DNA of 64,000 bases from Schistocerca nitens (Eukaryota; Arthropoda; Insecta; Orthoptera; Acrididae), in the NCBI RefSeq assembly GCF_023898315.1, contig NC_064614.1:1049978432-1050042431 (forward strand), given 5' to 3'. Every line of letters starts with the position of its first letter. Position 1 is the stretch's first letter. The notes beneath the pieces are model-generated. The model was not told the DNA's origin. It saw nothing but the letters and a program-made list of their open reading frames with translations, and made no database searches. The translations under genes and the position numbers were made by a program. Shown here piece after piece: positions 52,716-63,289 of this stretch.

Positions 52716-53798
52716 ATGATTACGCGATCGATGAAACAGGCAAAAATGATGAATAGTCAGAATAACGAAATTGTTGACATGGCGAACTCGCCAACACAGG
52801 ACAACAGTATGATGAATAATGGAGTTGAAAACAATTTAATAAGCAGGGAAAATAGTCCGGAAACAGTTCAAAATTTTTCACAATCGAAAAATTCTCAGAT
52901 TGCGTGGTTAACGGCAGAAGAAACGCAGCAGTTGATGAGTGCAATATTAAATTTGGGATCACGGTTAGAAGCCAGGATGGACGCAATGACAACACAGTTA
53001 GGCTCACAAATAGAAACATGTGGAACCGAGATGAAAGCTGAGATGGGAACAATTAGAACTGAGATGAAAGCAATGACAACACGGTTATGCTCACGAATAG
53101 GGACATGTTTCAAAAATATGAATGATGAATCAAACAAAGAAATTAGAGAAGAAGTACAACCGATTTTGAAGGCTCACAATAATAGCTTAATTTCAACAGA
53201 ATTCAGACAAGAGGAACAGGACAGAGAACGGGAAGAAAAAGATCACGTGACAGTACAAAAATTTTCAGAGTTGAATTTACAACGCGCACACGATAAGGAA
53301 GAAATATTTGAGAAAATCGAGGAATCCGTACCAAATGACAGAATAAGTAATCTAACACATAAATATGAACAATTAACTACCACATGTGTCAACACTGAAA
53401 CCCGAGTCGCGACACTTACGGAAGACGTAAATAATCAGAAAGAACAATTAGGTGACTCATCGGAAAGAGTTGAGGAGATCTCAGATAAATTGACAAGTGT
53501 TAGTTTAGCAGAAGGGTGTGAAGAAAGTAATCTGTTTCATTTACGGGATGCAACAAGAGAGCGCCAGGCGCGCGAACTTGACAATAATCGACATTGGGAC
53601 TGGGACAGACGCGGTAGGTCTTTGTCGCCGCGAGGCGGATGCTTTGACTGTAAACACTTCTTGACTGTTCGTAAATTTAGGATCTTTTGTAATTTTAAGA
53701 ATGACATACATCCATGTTCATGGTTAGATCAATTTACGTACGCACTTCCGCCAAATTTGCCACTGGGTCACAGACTGAAATTTATGTGCAGCTATTAA
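52716..53798 (+). CDS. Gag-like protein, 360 aa, probably C-terminally altered
   Basis: It begins MITRSMKQAKMMNSQNNEIV after a 318-base leader. Residues about 75-270 are rich in Glu, Lys, Gln and Arg and include two related runs (MDAMTTQLGSQIETC and MKAMTTRLCSRIGTC), consistent with coiled coil. Near 300 is RHWDWDRRGRSLSPRGGCFD, a basic stretch. The end (KNDIHPCSWLDQF) resembles the start of a Gag capsid-type segment, and the frame stops at 53798 shortly after. No zinc knuckle is present, and no protease follows, so the original protein was probably longer. Gag packages the RNA; whether this version can is unknown. Confidence 0.7.
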   Translation: MITRSMKQAKMMNSQNNEIVDMANSPTQDNSMMNNGVENNLISRENSPETVQNFSQSKNSQIAWLTAEETQQLMSAILNLGSRLEARMDAMTTQLGSQIETCGTEMKAEMGTIRTEMKAMTTRLCSRIGTCFKNMNDESNKEIREEVQPILKAHNNSLISTEFRQEEQDREREEKDHVTVQKFSELNLQRAHDKEEIFEKIEESVPNDRISNLTHKYEQLTTTCVNTETRVATLTEDVNNQKEQLGDSSERVEEISDKLTSVSLAEGCEESNLFHLRDATRERQARELDNNRHWDWDRRGRSLSPRGGCFDCKHFLTVRKFRIFCNFKNDIHPCSWLDQFTYALPPNLPLGHRLKFMCSY

Positions 53799-54008
53799 TG
53801 TCCTCAGGGGATTCACTATACTAAGTGAATATGTGCCGTAGCGTTCACAGGGCCCCGAGCTGTAGTGGTGCTATTTCCCTTTTAGTTTTCAGCACCGCTG
53901 CCTACTCTTTCACTATTCTTTGCATCTATAAAAACAATTCTTCTACCATCCATCTATCTAGACATTAGGTAAAGATTAACCGGATTTGACTGTTTTACCC
54001 AAAAGTGA

Positions 54009-54420
54009 CTTTGGAAATTACCGTTTGGACTTACTATATTTTCTGCAGCATTCATTCGTAGCTTAAATGAAATTTTACCTGTTTATCTTCGTGACAATAT
54101 TACTTCATATGTTGACGATATTCTTATTGCTAAACGTTCCTGGAGTGAGCACAACAAAATTTTGGATTCATTATTACGTATTTTTGCAAGAGTTGGCATT
54201 ACAGTGAACTTGGAAAAATCTGAATTTGGTCGTTCTCAGGTGAAATTTCTCGGTCACATTATTTCTACAGAAGGTATTCTTCCTGATACAGAGAAACTAG
54301 ATGCTATTCGTAATTATGCTGTTCCTTCCACAAAACGTGATGTTCGTAGTTTCCTTGGTGTCTGTAATTTTCTTAGACGCTTTGTTAAATTGGACGATTT
54401 GGCCACACCTCATTTACGCA
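54009..54420 (+). pseudogene. Reverse transcriptase fragment (Gypsy type)
   Basis: The frame reads LPFGLTIFSAAFIRSLN, then SYVDDILIAK with the catalytic YVDD at about 54108-54120. It continues with SEFGRSQVKFLGHIISTEGI and TKRDVRSFLGVCNFLRRFV. This covers the palm box through the thumb connection in Gypsy polymerases. The fingers part upstream is absent, a TGA lies at 54006, and the sequence jumps to integrase at about 54420. RNase H is deleted. Confidence 0.85.
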
Positions 54421-54424
54421 TTTC

Positions 54425-55417
54425 AGTTATGCGCACTTTGGTCCCAGAAAATGCTTTCATAAATTACGAGAAAATTGCTACTTCAGTAATATGGAAAACC
54501 GTATTCGATCTGTTCTTGCCAAATGCAAATTATGTCAAAGGGCTAAGCCGTCAACGATTTCTCATAGAGCACCGTTGTTTGCTATCATTCCAGCGAAATT
54601 AAAGGACATGGCTGCAGTCGATTTGTTCGGTCCAGTGGTTCGTTCTACTAATGGTTTTGCGTACATTTTTGTAGCAGTGGAATTGACATCAAAATATGTG
54701 TGTTTTACACCTTTACTCAAAGCAACAGCTAGTTCAGTATCTAATGCTTTCATCAAACATTTTCTTAAAGAAGTTGGTCATGTTGATAAGGTTATATCAG
54801 ATAATGGATCACAGTTTCGCTCTAAAATTTGGCTTCGTACTCTACGGCGTCGTAAGATTAAACCAATTTTTATTTCACTTTTTCACCCTCAATCTAATGC
54901 TTCAGAGAGATGGATGAAGGAAATCAATAAATTGTGTCGTCTTTAGTGTCATCAGAATCACAGAACGTGGGATCAGTATCTTCATATTTTTCAAAACATT
55001 CTGAATGAACTTCCTAATGATTCAACTTCTTTACCGCCACTATTGATATTAAAAAATAAAGCACCGATAAATCGCATTTCTGAAATCGTTCCTTTTCCGC
55101 CTACACGGAAACTGCGGCATTCTGAAGTTGTGAACCCGGCTCTGCAAAATATTGCATCTGCGGCTGCTAGAAGAGAGAAATCAGCTAAGCGTCCTGGTCG
55201 TTTAAAAATCTTGTCAGTTGGCCAGAAGGTGTTAATTAAGTCCCACCGTTTATCTCATAAAGGAAAAGGCTTATGTCGCAAATTTTTTCTGCTTTATAAC
55301 GGTCCGTATAGAGTTCGCAAAATTATTCATGATAACACTGTTGAAGTAGAAACTCTTAAATCTCGGCGCTCTAAGGGAATACATCATATATCGAACGTAA
55401 AAATTTTTGTGGAATGA
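54425..55417 (+). pseudogene. Integrase with one internal stop (Gypsy type)
   Basis: The zinc-binding region is HFGPRKCFHKLRENCYF then CKLCQRAK (HHCC order). The catalytic core has AVDLFGPV, ISDNGSQF and NASERWMKEI, giving D, D and E. A TAG at 54944-54946 interrupts the same frame, which resumes with CHQNHRTWDQYLHI. The C-terminal part shows VGQKVLIKSHRL and LLYNGPYRVRKI, a GPY/F module typical of Ty3/Gypsy integrases. The end is SNVKIFVE. Apart from the stop all parts are recognisable. Confidence 0.85.
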
Positions 55418-58099
55418 CATACTTTTGAGAAACCAACAGCTACATGTAAACACGAAGAGAGTACAAGGATACCGCGCTGTGTTTTGGCGGCGGCACATAC
55501 TCAAAGCAACAGTCAGTCTGCGCGCCGCACAAGGCAGTCGTTAACCGCAAGCAATCACTTCCTACGTCACGCGCCTACAGCTGATCGAGCGCTCAGTGCG
55601 AATGCACTGACAGACGTAAATAAATACACAGTCTAATTTCTCCGACTAAATTCTGTATAAAGCTATAAGGACTTCATAAATTATGTTATTAACGTTCAGT
55701 ATTTTTCAGGATACGGTTGTATAAAATATTTAAGACCTTCAGGTAAATTCGGTGCGTGTCCGACGTTAAGACGACTTGCTTTGGAGAAAATTTTCAGGAA
55801 GAATGTCATTTCGAAGATGAAACTAATAAACTAAAAAGGGTAACTATTAATTGAGTTTATTTTTCAGGTAACATATTTCCACTTAGGTACGTACATTAGA
55901 CGTAATTTGCTGCTCGCGATTACGTGATTCATACTTTGTGCTAAATTTCATGTTCTATGAATTTACTAGTGAAGCGACGTGCTTGCGCACATTAACTGAT
56001 TTTGACAATGATTGACTAATGAACAGGGTTGTTATTAGTATATATTATGCATTGCTTGGCTGCACTGCTTTTACACTGATGTCATATTTTTTTATTATGT
56101 GCCTGCTGTGCTTATTTATTTAAATTATAATTGTCACCCTATTAGTTGTGCTGTTATGTATGTAGGTTACACTTTGTGATTTATCTGCTTGCGCCTTCAT
56201 GTTTACTTATTAAGATTACATACGAACATTTATTTGCTTATGCTGATATGATGCTAATGACTTGTTTATTACGTAAGATATATGTTTGCTGCTTTTTGTA
56301 TGGATTGCATATTTACACATTTCTGTTTTGTTGTCATAACTACTCTTCAATTTAGAATATAGAAATGCTGATATACTGTGTACAAATATAGAGTTTAGGT
56401 TACACTGTGGTATTAATTATAGATTGTTCGCTTGGCAGAGCCTTGTTGTAGGAATTGTGTTGCATCCACTTGTTGACATTCTGTTCTCTACTGGTATATT
56501 TACTCGCTATTGCATGTTTTGCTTACACTCAGTGCCTTATATTTTTAAGATAAGAAAATGAACTGCTATAATTCTACGAACGACATTGGTACAAGAAACT
56601 GCATAGAAGTCACATGAGCTGGAGGTTTTATGGAAGCTGTATAAATTTATGCTAATAGGAAGGAAGCGAACGACATGACATACCAACACTAGGGTTAGAC
56701 CATTGACAGTTATTACACTGCATTCTTCGTGAGCAATTGAAATAGGAAGTGACACGTGACACAAAAAATACTCCACATGTTTGTTTCTGCCATGATTCTT
56801 GAAGTGGTGTACACACTGTGAAATATTATGATCATTCACACTCCGTAATCGTACTTAATTACTGAGAGTTATTCGAACTAAAGTCTGTTAGAGGTCATGT
56901 ATGCATTTCTTTTATTTAATGATGGACAAGGAACCAAAATGTATCTTATAATTTATAATGAGTAGAAAATTTGGGTCAGATGGATTACACAGAGGTTGTG
57001 TGTGGACACTGTGTCTTCGGATTGTATGGGATGATGAATTGAAGTTGCACTAGGATTTTGTCTGTACTTGTTCGAGGAGACTGACTAGAGGAAAGAGTTG
57101 TTATGGAAGTGAAATGATATTGGTGCTGAGGTTTATATGTATCGACGTATTATTGAGGTATTGAGATTAGGTGAAGTAGATGATTATTGGAGTTTTCGTG
57201 GACAAAAGGTAAGATAAATGATATTGATGATCGACGTATTGAAAAGGTATTAGTGAAGTATTGAGATTAAGTTGATGATTATTGGAGTTTTGGTGGATAA
57301 GAGGTAAAGTAAATGAGGAGCATATTTTTTTTTGTTGGTCCATATGGAACAAGGAGGATAAAGATGGCAGACTAGAACACTCAAGTAGAAGGAAGATTGT
57401 CTACACACACACTTTGTTAAATCAATAAGCAGTACATACTTTTTTTGAGAGAGGAAGCATTTGTTTGGCTCACTGACAGTTGTTCAGCAGCGATACATTT
57501 GATTTGGCTTGGCAAACATTGTTCTTGACATGATGACTATGACGTTGACTTAACTATTATTGACTGTTATACATTGCTGCCACTACTACTTGATACACAT
57601 GATGAACATAAAATTTTGACAGAATTATATTTACACAGTTAACACTATTCAACTACACAGTAGCACTTAATGTGGATGAAAGATGAGTGAGTGTGTTTTA
57701 TGTGTTTTCCTTTCCTAATCCTACCCACCTATCTCCTAAATATTATTTTGTTTGTATGTAGTGGCTTGCACTGACACCCATAAATATTATAGGTCTACTG
57801 GTATTTGTGTATTGTAATAGTTAATAGGACAATTATCTGATATCATTTGTGTGTTTGTTATGATTTGTATGTTTGGTGTAAAAGCATTATATGTGTATTC
57901 AAACTATTGTTCATGCCTGAACTGTCTGATTAGTGTTGGTGCTGCAATTTTCAACATGATGTGTGACATTTAGTCATGTTTAATTTCTGCTGATGAACTG
58001 TGTGATCAGTGACTGTAAAAAATTATGGACTGTTACTTGTACCTTTTCTACATGATTGGTGCCACTAGGACATGTTTAATTTCTGCTTATAAACTCTGA
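55418..58099. other. Long non-coding internal region of the LTR element
   Basis: About 2.7 kb between the integrase stop and the tandem array. Frames are short on both strands. No envelope-like protein, membrane segment or domain can be read. Part near 57160-57310 is a local near-duplicate containing GATGATTATTGGAGTTTT twice. Confidence 0.55.
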
Positions 58100-58930
58100 T
58101 GAACAGTGTGATCAGTGCTAGTGAATTTTATGGAACTGCTTCTGCTGAGAAATGTGACTTGTTGCTGTGTGTACCTGCTCAACATTGCTGGGACCACTGA
58201 TGGACTGCTTCTACTGAAATGGTGTTACTTGTTGGTGTCTGCACCTGCTCAACATTGCTGGGTGCCACTGATGGACTGCTTCTACTGAAATGGTGTTACT
58301 TGTTGGTGTCTGCACCTGCTCAACATTGCTGGGTGCCACTGATGGACTTCTTCTACTGAAATGGTGTTACTTGTTGGTGTCTGCACCTGCTCAACATTGC
58401 TGGGTGCCACTGATGGACTGCTTCTACTGAAATGATGTTGCTTCTTGCTGTCTGCACCTGATCAACATTGCTGGTGCCACTGATGGATTGTTTCTACTGA
58501 AAAGATGTCACCTGTTGATATCTGTACCTGCTCAACATTGCTGGTGCCACTAATGGAACTGCTTCTACTGAAATGGTGTTACTTGTTGATGTCTGCACCT
58601 GCTCAACATTGCTGGGTACCACTGATGGACTGCTTCTACTGAAATGGTGTTACTTGTTGATGTCTGCACCTGCTCAACATTGCTGGGTGCCACTGATGGA
58701 CTGTTTCTACTGAAAAGATGTCACCTGTTGCTGTGTGCACCTGATCAACATTGCTGGTGCTACTAATGGACTGCTTCTACTGAAATGATGTCACTTGTTG
58801 GTGTCTGCACCTATTCAACATTACTGGGTGCCACTGATGGACTGTTTCTACTAAAAAAATGTCACTTGTTGGTTTTTGCACCTGTTGACCATTGCTGGGT
58901 GCTACTGCTGGAACTGTCAACTGCTTATTC
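58100..58930. repeat. Tandem array, 70-71 bp unit, about 11-12 copies
   Basis: The word CAACATTGCTGG recurs at 58180, 58250, 58321, 58392, 58462, 58532, 58604, 58675, 58746, 58816 (variant) and about 58888 (variant). Other unit words are TGCCACTGATGGACTGCTTC and TACTTGTTGGTGTCTGCACC. The unit length is not a multiple of three, so it is not a repeat protein. Less regular related units begin near 57960. Confidence 0.9.
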
Positions 58931-59289
58931 TTGGGCTATGGAAAGCGTTTATGTGAATATTTGTATAAACTGATTTTTTGTGTATTACTGTTTGTGAAAA
59001 GTTATGAGACTCTTACCTGCACATATTCGTCATTGCTGACGCTATTGATTGAATTGTTTAACCACATAATACTTGTGTAAACTATTATGTAAAGTCACAT
59101 GTATGAAAGAATTTGTATTGCTTACTGTATTCTATATAATAGGTTATTGAAAGGTCAGTGCAAAGCCAAAATTTTATCTAGTTATATGATATTTACGTAT
59201 TAATATTATCTTTTATTTTTGTATTTTTTTTGACGAATTTGGTGGTATTTTCACCACCAATGCTGGCAAAAATACCATCAAATTCTAGC
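58931..59289. other. 3' internal region of the LTR element with a short inverted repeat
   Basis: AATTTGGTGGTATTTT (59238-59253) faces AAAATACCATCAAATT (59268-59283) around a 14-base loop; it lies just before the polypurine tract and could fold in RNA. Confidence 0.6.
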
Positions 59290-59304
59290 CGTGGAGGAAG
59301 GGCA
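59290..59304 (+). promoter_or_regulatory. Polypurine tract
   Basis: GTGGAGGAAGGGCAT immediately precedes the 3' LTR, as expected for the plus-strand primer. Confidence 0.75.
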
Positions 59305-59306
59305 TA

Positions 59307-60042
59307 TGAAAGGTGGCTACACTGAGCTACAGCGCCAGAGATCGCTAGAGAGCATTGTTCCGCCGCCTCCACTGGCAGTGATTATTGAGATGTCATAGTG
59401 CGCAGTGCTTGTCGAGGACTCGTAGTAGTCAGTTCGTGTTCAGATGTGCTAGTAGGGAGTGCTTGCTGAGATGTGATGCTAAGTTCTTGTTGAGATGTGG
59501 TAATAGCGAGTCGGTGTGGAGATATATTGTAATGATTAGAGTGATTTTGGTCAATATATGAAGGTAACGAAACTTGATTTATTTTTCATTATTTCCATGT
59601 TTTAAATAATGCGTCATTACAGGTTCAGTCAACAAAGCATCTGGCTTGTGTTCTTGTATTAGAGTGTAATTCTGGTTTTCTTGAGTAATTATGGTATTTC
59701 TATTTTCTTTAATTAATTCAGTATAAATGTTATTTAAAAATTCTTGTGTTATTGAAGAAGAACCGTGCCAGATGCGTACGTTGAGTCATACTTCCACACA
59801 CAGAACAGTTACACTTGTGCTTTGGTCTCGTAGGTTTTATAGTTGCTGGGGACTTAATTAATTAATTGTGTTAATGAAAATTTCCATTTCATTCCTTGTT
59901 ATTGTTCTATGCAGTCAGATAGCGTAATAATACTAGTCAGGGCCAACCGTTACGAGACTTCGTAATCGGACAGACAGCTACTAAAGCAAAAAAAATTAAA
60001 ATTATTTGCATTTCATATACATTTTAATTAAGCCCCCATGCA
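59307..60042 (+). repeat. 3' LTR
   Basis: 736 bp; nearly identical to 51662-52397, with one substitution noticed. Confidence 0.93.
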
Positions 60043-60046
60043 ATAT

Positions 60047-60474
60047 TCAGTTTTCTGTCAGTTTCCGTGCAATATATCTTCTAACGGATGTGTGGTAGCC
60101 TCTGTTTTTACAATCTGCAAATGGTGCCATTAAACCAAGGAGAGTCTTCACCGTCTTCTATTACTTTCCTTAGAACTTGCTTATCCCTTTATAACCTCTT
60201 TCAGTATTAACCGAAATGGTCGTGTGTTTGCCAGATTTGAAATGTTTTTAGTTCATTAATTAAATAAGCTGGTAATGACTCCTTATTAGATGACATAAAT
60301 ACAAATACTGTCTTTGCTACCTTGACGATCTTTTTGCCTTTGGTTACCATTGTTCATGTAACAGCATCATGATTGCTAATTCTTCTCTCATAGGTGACAC
60401 ATTCGGGGAGACTGGATCTATTCGTAACTAAGAGGTCTTGAATATTTCTTTTACGTTCGGGTTGTTCGACGCAG
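60047..60474. other. Unassigned spacer, perhaps the rest of the LINE into which the LTR element inserted
   Basis: No readable motif, but its position opposite 51650 makes it a candidate continuation. Confidence 0.3.
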
Positions 60475-60860
60475 TAGCCGGACAATGTATTCAGGGAGAA
60501 TGGCGAAAATCGCTGTGGCAGACCGTCTCTCTGAAGATCCGGGAATTGTAAGGGATATAGAAGTCCTGATGTTCGAAGGCGGGCGTGTCACAATCGACAC
60601 GATAGCGGGAAAAGTGAAAATGAGCCATTGACCAGTATCCAACGTTTTGCTCGTCATTTCAAACATGACAAAGTCGCTGCCCGCCGGATCTCAAAACTGT
60701 TCACATCCATTCAAAACTCCGGCCGAACCGGGGTAACGACATGAATGTTGCAGCTGACTTCCTTAGCCAACTAATCACCACGGGCGAGTGCTGGGTATGT
60801 CACTAGGACCACCAGAGCAAGAGGATTCAGCGCAGCCGACAAAGCCAAAGACCTCTCATT
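60475..60860 (+). pseudogene. Mariner-like transposase N-terminal relic
   Basis: The plus strand reads VADRLSEDPGIVRDIEVLMF and VTIDTIAGKVKMSH, which resembles the mariner segment before the GISHGxV helix. HDKVAARRISKLFTSIQNSG follows, resembling the K-V-S-A-R-W-V-P-x-L-L-T segment. Stops follow both. No catalytic part is present. Confidence 0.45.
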
Positions 60861-61947
60861 GAGCTGGGCGATATTATTTACTGTGACTACCAGGATACAG
60901 TGCTAGAGATTATGCTCAACACAGGCAAATCCTCACATGAACATACTACCCAAAATATCCTGGCGACTTTATGGGAGGCAATCGAGACGAAGAGTAGCGG
61001 TAATCTCTAGAAGGGGGTGTTTTTCACTCGACGACAATGATGTACCATATTGTTCGCAGAACACAGTCACACGCCCTGTTTCTTTGGATTACGAATTTTT
61101 GACGTTACTCTCCCCCCCCCCCCCTCCAACTCCCCCTTCCCGTCACCTCCGAGATCTACTTTTCCTCCCTCTCAGGTACAGAAATGATTGCCCTGCAATG
61201 ATTGCACGGCAATCATTTTTAGAAGGATGACGTGATGCGAAAATAGGTCACACTAAAAGGTGAATATATAGGGAAGGACTGACATTAGTACCACAATGTT
61301 TTATAGTGGCAGCACAGGATTTACGTATTCTAACAAAACGTATGTACTGAAAATTAGAGTTGACTTTATCTCCAGCACAAAGCTCACTTCCTTCGCTATA
61401 TTTTTGACTTTAGCTGCCACTTTAACACATTTTGTCGCTATAAGTCACAACAACACTATAAAAGTTGAGTGTTGAGAAATTCAGAAACGGTAGAATAATC
61501 AACTAATTTCATTCTTTACAGTAATTTTCCTACTTGTTATGCACTGGCGGTTCGTATCAGAACGATGCCATTATGCATTCTTCTTACAACTATCAAAATA
61601 TCAATCAGCCGTTCCAACGCTTTTTAAGTGTAGTATGAACTGAATATACTTTCTCCTTTCAAGACGATAGTAAAATAGTTACAGAGCAATCATACTGTGT
61701 TAGTAATTTCATTTGAGGGCTGATCAGGAAAATCTGTTTTGAGTGCTCTTGGTGGTTAGATGTTAATTACCACACTGGAAATTGTGATGGATTCGTCGTT
61801 GGGTTTCACTGAATTCCATCGAACAGCCAGTGATGTACATCTCGATTCAGGAAGAACCCCGCTTGCCTGAGCAATCATTACGCAGGTCAAGAGCACGAAT
61901 GTTGCTCCATCATAAACGAAACATTTCTCCCCCCCCCCCCCCCCCCC
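60861..61947. other. Unassigned region with poly-C tracts at 61112-61124 and 61929-61947
   Basis: The second tract directly precedes a SINE. No gene was seen. Confidence 0.4.
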
Positions 61948-62168
61948 TGGTAGTTGAGTGGTCAGCGCGACAAAATATCAATCCTAAGGGCCTGGGTTCG
62001 GTTCCCGCCTGGGTAGGAAATTTTCTCCGCTCAGGGACTGGGTGCTGTGTTGTCCTAATCATCATCACTTCATCCCCAATGACGCGCAAGTAACCGAAGT
62101 GGCGTCAAATCGAAAGACTTTTGCACCCGGCGAACTGTCTACCCGACGGGAGGCCCTAGTCACACGAC
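61948..62168 (+). mobile_element. tRNA-derived SINE (type B)
   Basis: A head GGTAGTTGAGTGGTCAGCGC and box B GGTTCGGTTCCCG are followed by TTTTCTCCGCTCAGGGACTG, GTTGTCCTAATCATCATCAC and the end GGAGGCCCTAGTCACACGAC. It shares its middle with the SINE at 7123-7354. A run of 19 C lies just upstream. Confidence 0.8.
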
Positions 62169-62548
62169 ACTTATTTTCAAAAGAATATGGCAAACATATT
62201 CCTGAAGGAGACTCACAAGTAAAAATAAGGGTAGCGACTTATCGGTTCTTAACATCAAAATTGTGAACGACCCAAAAGTGAAAGGTGTTCAGTCTGGGAA
62301 TCAAGACAACACAAGAGTTGACAAGCAAGGAGGTATCGGATGTATATTCGCACAGCGGCCTGTGCTTCCTTCAACTAGACAGCTCTACTAATATCAGATA
62401 ATGATATGGAAATGAGAATTCATTTCCGGAAAGCATGCATGTGGAGAACAGGAAGGTAAAAGGTGGACCATTGACAATTCGGAGAAGAAACTGAGTCATA
62501 TGAAGTATGTTGCTATCGAAGAAATGATGATACTCTCAAAGAATGTTA
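62169..62548. other. Unassigned spacer
   Basis: Nothing recognised. Confidence 0.4.
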
Positions 62549-62974
62549 CACTGATCAGCCGTAACATTACATAGGCATCCAAATCGGTTCAGTGGAGCTC
62601 GTGCAAGGTAGCATGATGGCCAAGGAATGATGTATACTGGCTGCAGACCATGTACATCCCTTCATGACGTTCATGTTTCCCGACGGCAGTGGCATTTTTC
62701 AAGGAACATAGTGGCGAATTCCAATTAATGTTCTAGCCCCCCAACTCACCAAATCTGTAACCAATCGAACACATCTGGGATGTGATTGAAAGTGACGTCA
62801 GAGATCATCACTCCCCTTAATTTACGGGCATTAGGTGACAAGTGTGTGCAGATCTGATGCCAGTCCCTCCAGCTACCTACCAAGCCCTCACTGCTTCCGT
62901 GCCCGACGCGTCACCGCTGTTATCCGTGCAAAAGACTATTGTGTAGGTGGTCATAATGTTCTGTCGGATCAGTG
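62549..62974 (+). mobile_element. Internally deleted Tc1-like element (MITE-like)
   Basis: The ends CACTGATCAGCCGTAACATT and, reversed, CACTGATCCGACAGAACATT match at 17 of 21 positions. TA is found on both sides (62547-62548 and 62975-62976). Inside, the words CCAACTCACCAAATCTGTAA and AACACATCTGGGATGTG correspond to the SPDLxPIEHxWD region, and no N-terminal part remains. Confidence 0.75.
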
Positions 62975-63289
62975 TAAAAATTAAGTGGACACACACAGTG
63001 CGAAATGAAGAAGGGGATAAAGAAATTTATGGAAGATCCTTACCACAAGAAGGGACAGGTTAGAGGGACATTAGTTACGGTTGCCAGGATTAACTTACTG
63101 TTGGAAGGAGCAGTAGAAATAGTAGGACAGACAAGAACTACAATATAAAAATAGATTTTAAAGTAGGTAGCAGTTGCGTAAAGATGAAAAATATAAGCAA
63201 ATGATTGGAAACGCTGGAGAACAAAGCGCGTAGAAACGCTTTTATTTTATTTAGTCGTATTGTGATTTTATACAATATACAGTTGATAT
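62975..63289. other. Unassigned AT-rich spacer
   Basis: Contains the short duplicate TTTTATACAATATAC, near 63270 and 63301. No gene. Confidence 0.4.

Larger units (their letters stand above)
51662..60042 (+). mobile_element. Gypsy-type LTR retrotransposon, 8381 bp, internally deleted
   Basis: Two direct LTRs of 736 bp bound the unit, and ATAT is duplicated at 51658-51661 and 60043-60046. The LTRs begin TGAAAGGTGG and end CCCCCATGCA. I saw one difference between them (C at 51818, T in the 3' LTR), so insertion was recent. The order is primer site, Gag, partial reverse transcriptase, integrase, about 3.9 kb of non-coding DNA, polypurine tract. Protease, most of the reverse transcriptase and RNase H are missing. 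Confidence 0.93.

Noticed and set aside
54162..54602. One continuous protein across reverse transcriptase and integrase
   Set aside because: After about 54420 the true integrase frame differs from the reverse transcriptase frame; the open frame simply reads through in the wrong phase.
55418..58099. Envelope gene of the LTR element
   Set aside because: No frame longer than about 100 codons, no signal or membrane segment, and no known motif.
58100..58930. CRISPR-like array or repeat protein
   Set aside because: Units are contiguous with no unique spacers, the length is not a multiple of three, and the setting is an insect retrotransposon.
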